Of a DNA stretch of 64,000 nucleotides, positions 60,715 to 64,000 are shown one piece after another; position 1 is the first letter of the stretch, and every line of letters starts with the position of its first letter. The translations under genes were made by a program, and so were the position numbers. The stretch spans positions 310,001-374,000 of the forward strand of contig VWZS01009934.1 in assembly GCA_013397075.1 (NCBI GenBank), given 5' to 3'. The stretch comes from Rhabdornis inornatus. Lineage: Eukaryota > Chordata > Aves > Passeriformes > Rhabdornithidae. The notes beneath the pieces were generated by a model. It worked only from the letters and a program-made list of their open reading frames with translations. It did not search any database and was not told the origin of the DNA.

Positions 60715-63693
60715 CTGATCAAAGCAGAAGGTTAATGGCATTATACAGCTTCTCAGGGAAAGGTGGGAAAAACTAGGATATATCAGTAGTTAGAACACAC
60801 ATTTTACCTAAGGTTTGTTAGCTCTTATCTGCCTTTCTGTCTTCAGTCAACTGGCTTTTGTGCTCATGGGCTCATAAACATAGGGCAAGGGCAAAGGGGA
60901 GGGGAGGGCCGGCCGCCGTGCTACTTCTCCTCGGGGACGGTGCTGCCAGGGCCGAGGCCCCCACCGCTACCTGCTTAGTGCCAGGGACTAGGAAAGAGAC
61001 CGACCTCCCGCCACCGGCGCAGCTGGGAGGGAACTCTGGAGAGCCCCAGCTCCTGGGCCACCCTCTTCTATCCGTGCATAGCGCTAGGTGCTCCTGCAAC
61101 ATGGAGGTGCCATGGCTTTGGCGCTCCCAAATGCAGATGGGAGCTAGCTGTCTGCAGCTGGTGCATCAGAATAAGCAGTTTTTCAAAAAAAATCACATAT
61201 TTATATATCTATTTTGTAGCAGTTTAGTGGCTGCTCAAAAATCCCACACTCTGGGTCTCGCTGTGCAAGCTCATACACTCTGGCCTCGTGCTAAATAGGC
61301 ATGAAGCTACATTCAGATAGAAATAGAAAATCTGGTAGGAAAAACTTAAAAACTGTTAAGAGAACATGCATTAATCATCATGGTGGCAGCTAGCTCCGGA
61401 TACGTGACCAACAAGGAGGGCTTTCATATATATCCTGGTGCATGTACACACACATACGCAAAAAAAAAAAAAAAAAAAAAAAAAGAAAAAAAACCCACAC
61501 CAACAAAGAAAAACCCTCAGAGAGGGATCTCTCCCACAAAAGAAAAGTGTATTCAGAGCTGAATTTCAGGCGTCCACAAAGACTTTGTCAAGTTAATTAG
61601 ATTGTCTTTTAAGTTACATCCCCTTCCAACTGTGAACACGGTCTCTGAGCGAAGGGATTTTATCACACTACAAAGGTCCCATTCTGCCCTTTCGTTTTCT
61701 CTCATGCTGCTCACAACAGCTTCCATGGCTCAAAATATAAAGGTGCTTAGTTACACTTATTCATACTTTGCTTTTTCTCTCCATCCAAGGATTAATCTAT
61801 GCTGCTTAAAAAGGGCCCAGTGGCAAAGGCCAAAGGCAAATATCAATTCCACAGAAAGTTTTTTCTTCCTTTTTTTTTTTAATCCTTTTTAAGAAAGGAG
61901 ATGATCTGTTTCATCTAAAATCATAGACAAATGCTGTTGAAACAGGAACACAGTGTAATTCTTTAAAATCTTTACCTTCCTACTGTAGGTCCCTTTCTTC
62001 AGCACTACTTAACTTCTTTTAAACCGTTATAGTCTTCTTTTTGTTGGAAACTCTTTGAAATGTTTTTCAGAAGCAAAGGAAAGGCACATTCTTTTTCAAG
62101 GAAAGGTCTCATTTCTTACTGCTGCAATTGCAAACACTCAGCCTACCCACTTTACTGTAAAAGCTAATGAAAGACCATATACCAGCATTTCTGTGCATGC
62201 ATGTTTGGCAGTTTAAACTCCCTTTTCTGATAGATACTGGAAAAGAAAAGAAGATAAGAAAATGACTTGCCTTCAGTACCTTGGACTAGGAAAACACATT
62301 CCCATTCATTCCCCTACAAAACACACTAGGTGTGCACAAATGGTGTGAACATGGCATTCCTAAGTCAGGAATGAGTGTTTAGTCTTGATTGGAGGAGGAG
62401 GAGGAATAGTGCTACCAGCACTGCCTGTACAAGCTTCCTGCTGCAAGATTAACGGGGTTTGATATTATTATGGTTATTTGTCCAAAAGAACACACCACTT
62501 TGGTCATCAGCAGCCAGCTGACCGTAAGTTGGCATAGCCAGGACTTCTGTCTGAGCCACTGCACCTGTAAGTCGTGTTCCCCCTCCTTCTGGTGACCCTA
62601 CCTGTTGGCTGTATTCATTGCTACCAGACCAGTCACAGCAGAAATTCAACCACCAAATTACACACCTATAGGAGTGCAACATTAGACCGTTGGTTCCTCT
62701 AGGAATGGGTCTGTGCTTTAAGGATTTTCTGAAACTTTTGTGTGTTTTGGCTCACCCAAGTGTTGTTTGTCTTGAGGTGGATGGTGAGGAGAAAAAAAAA
62801 AGGCAATGGTGCCAAATGAGAATGTAAAGTGAAATGTGACTCACACTTGGAGATGTGATAGTTTTTCATGGTGACAGAAGAAGACTACATTTACAAAAAA
62901 AAAAAAAAAAAAGAGGGAAAAAAAGCCCACCAAAGCTCCAGATGATTTTTATGCTACCTCAGGTAAACAACAATACCAGGAAAGTGAATGTGTTTATGAA
63001 ATCACCCATTTAAAAAAAGCCCAGAATAAATAAAAAACAAACAAATGGACAAAAAAATGTAATTTCTTCATGTAACATTTTGGAAGGCATATTTTTGATA
63101 TTGCTGTTTGTAATCTGGCTACCAAAGTCAGCGATGGTTACAGTGCTTCCCTAGTTTTTTCAGTAACACAACCTAGAACTCTTGCTGTATGCAATAATAT
63201 GAACCGTAAATGTGATTTATTTAATTTTAAGAATCAATATATAAGGCAGTTCCTTCCAACGATTGATCGTCTAATATGGTTAAATGTAAAGCTTAACAAA
63301 GTACCACATTCCCATTATCCGATTCACAAAGACAGTTTTGGTTTAAAAATATGCCTGAAACATATTACAGATAATATCCCAGATGATTATTATGTAAACA
63401 TTGTTATTACAATGAAATTAATTTGATATGAGCTTCATTTCACATTTTTAATGTCAACGCTGTAACACAGAAGCCTATTTAATCTGTCCAGTATTTGTGC
63501 AGGGTTTTAAATGAAGCATACAAAATCTACAGTGTTCTACCTTCTTGTCATGAGGATCCATCTGTTTCCAATTATTGGCCTTTAACTGATGAAGTTCATC
63601 AAATTTCATACTAATATTTTCTATGGACAACTGCAGCATATCCCAAAACCCTGCTAAATCCTGGGAGGTCGGCCGTGGATGTGCATTAGGATT
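60505..63693 (-). CDS. DLGAP1: DLGAP1 C-terminal exons (gene continues beyond the window)
   Basis: Two exons on the - strand, 63693-63541 and 60714-60505, join in frame to give the last 120 residues of a SAPAP/GKAP family protein. These proteins are postsynaptic-density scaffolds: the N-terminal repeats bind the PSD-95 guanylate-kinase domain and the C-terminus binds the SHANK PDZ domain. Visible are the GKAP homology sequence (SQDLAGFWDMLQLSIENIS, then KFDELHQLK), a proline-rich VPPPVPKKP, the basic helix RQEARKRLMAAKRAASVRQ, and the end IYIPEAQTRL, whose QTRL is the type I PDZ ligand for SHANK. Other family members (DLGAP2-4) share this end. DLGAP1 is chosen because TGIF1 is its neighbour, as in human 18p11.31. 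The 5' exons lie to the right, outside the window. Confidence 0.93.
61460..61493. repeat. Poly(A) run
   Basis: Twenty-five A, one G, then eight A, read directly in the DLGAP1 intron. Confidence 0.95.
62895..62912. repeat. Poly(A) run
   Basis: Eighteen consecutive A, followed by GAGGGAAAAAAAG. Confidence 0.95.
63541..63693 (-). CDS. DLGAP1: DLGAP1 penultimate coding exon
   Basis: Acceptor TTCTTCTGTTGCACAG/AATCC and donor GACAAGAAG/GTAGAA on the - strand. It encodes exactly 51 codons, from NPNAHPRPTSQDLAGFW to DPHDKK, the GKAP homology helix region that folds at the C-terminus of the protein. Both ends are phase 0. Confidence 0.95.
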
Positions 63694-64000
63694 CTGTGCA
63701 ACAGAAGAAAAAAACATGTTGGCTTTAGTACTTCTTAATGTAAAGCATTCGTGCAAATGGTTACAAATCTCACTAGCAAAGCAGTTTGAGCAGATCCAAG
63801 TGATGAGTGAGACCCAGAGAGAGGAGCAAAGCAAAGCGTTACTTACTGGCAGGTTTTATTGCGAGGAATCTGGCGTGGCGTTGAGCTGCTGTGCCCTGCA
63901 AACACCCACTCACCAAAAGCAGTGGGTACCTGTACCCCCACAGACCAAGGGTAAAGGGCCCCTGTGGCAGGATCTGCCTAGGGATGCCCCTGGGCACAAC
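63694..64000 (-). other. DLGAP1: DLGAP1 intron, runs off the window
   Basis: Sequence 5' of the penultimate exon on the DLGAP1 strand. The open frame running through 63694-63834 is intronic read-through upstream of a clear acceptor. Nothing else was recognised. Confidence 0.75.

Larger units (their letters stand above)
60715..63540 (-). other. DLGAP1: DLGAP1 last intron (2.8 kb)
   Basis: Donor AAG/GTAGAAC at 63541/63540 and acceptor CAG at 60717-60715 on the - strand. It contains two A-runs (61460-61493 and 62895-62912, T-runs on the coding strand) and a GC-richer patch at about 60890-61100. No other exon was recognised. Confidence 0.9.

Noticed and set aside
60505..63693. Assignment of the - strand gene to DLGAP4 or DLGAP2
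   Set aside because: The protein end is shared by the family, but the neighbour is clearly TGIF1 (PLDLS and MKSKKG N-terminus) rather than TGIF2, which points to the DLGAP1 locus.
63475..63834. A 119-codon frame as a single gene
   Set aside because: Only 63541-63693 is coding. Clear GT-AG sites bound it, and the rest is intron read-through.

Overview
The window is vertebrate nuclear DNA, almost certainly from a bird. The evidence is several copies of CR1-type LINEs, avian-style LTR retrovirus debris, short introns, and a TGIF1 protein very close to the known vertebrate form. A songbird is possible but cannot be shown from the sequence. There are no bacterial, plasmid or CRISPR features. Nearly all short open frames are chance or repeat-derived.

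Layout. Bases 1-29,000 are intergenic, AT-rich sequence upstream of TGIF1. They contain an unrecognised 128-residue open frame at the left end, an ERV LTR, a sharply bounded stretch almost devoid of C on the + strand (1452-2032), a second retroelement-like segment (about 2033-2410), and CR1 copies at about 3.1-3.9, 5.2-5.6, 9.7-10.0, 23.6-23.9 and (old, decayed) 26.1-27.2 kb. Bases 29.1-31.9 kb form a GC- and CpG-rich island that carries the TGIF1 promoter, 5' UTR and first coding exon. TGIF1 (+ strand) has three coding exons (31299-31314, 38003-38229, 39509-40075) and encodes a 269-residue TALE homeodomain repressor. Its 3' UTR probably ends after polyadenylation signals near 40.55-40.64 kb. 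Bases 40.7-56.7 kb are intergenic with no gene I can support. From about 56.7 kb to the right edge is the 3' end of DLGAP1 on the - strand: a long inferred 3' UTR, the last coding exon (60505-60714), an intron, and the penultimate exon (63541-63693). The rest of DLGAP1 lies beyond the window. TGIF1 and DLGAP1 are convergent, the same neighbourhood as human 18p11.31.

Functionally the two genes are unrelated. TGIF1 is a nuclear co-repressor acting in TGF-beta/SMAD, retinoid and Nodal signalling. DLGAP1 is a postsynaptic-density scaffold linking PSD-95 family proteins to SHANK.

The most unusual signal is the C-free tract at 1452-2032. By hand count it has 14 C in 581 bases, including 212 consecutive bases with none, while G stays near 26%. 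It lies between retroelement segments and looks like wholesale C-to-T conversion of one strand, as expected from cytidine-deaminase editing of a retroelement DNA intermediate.
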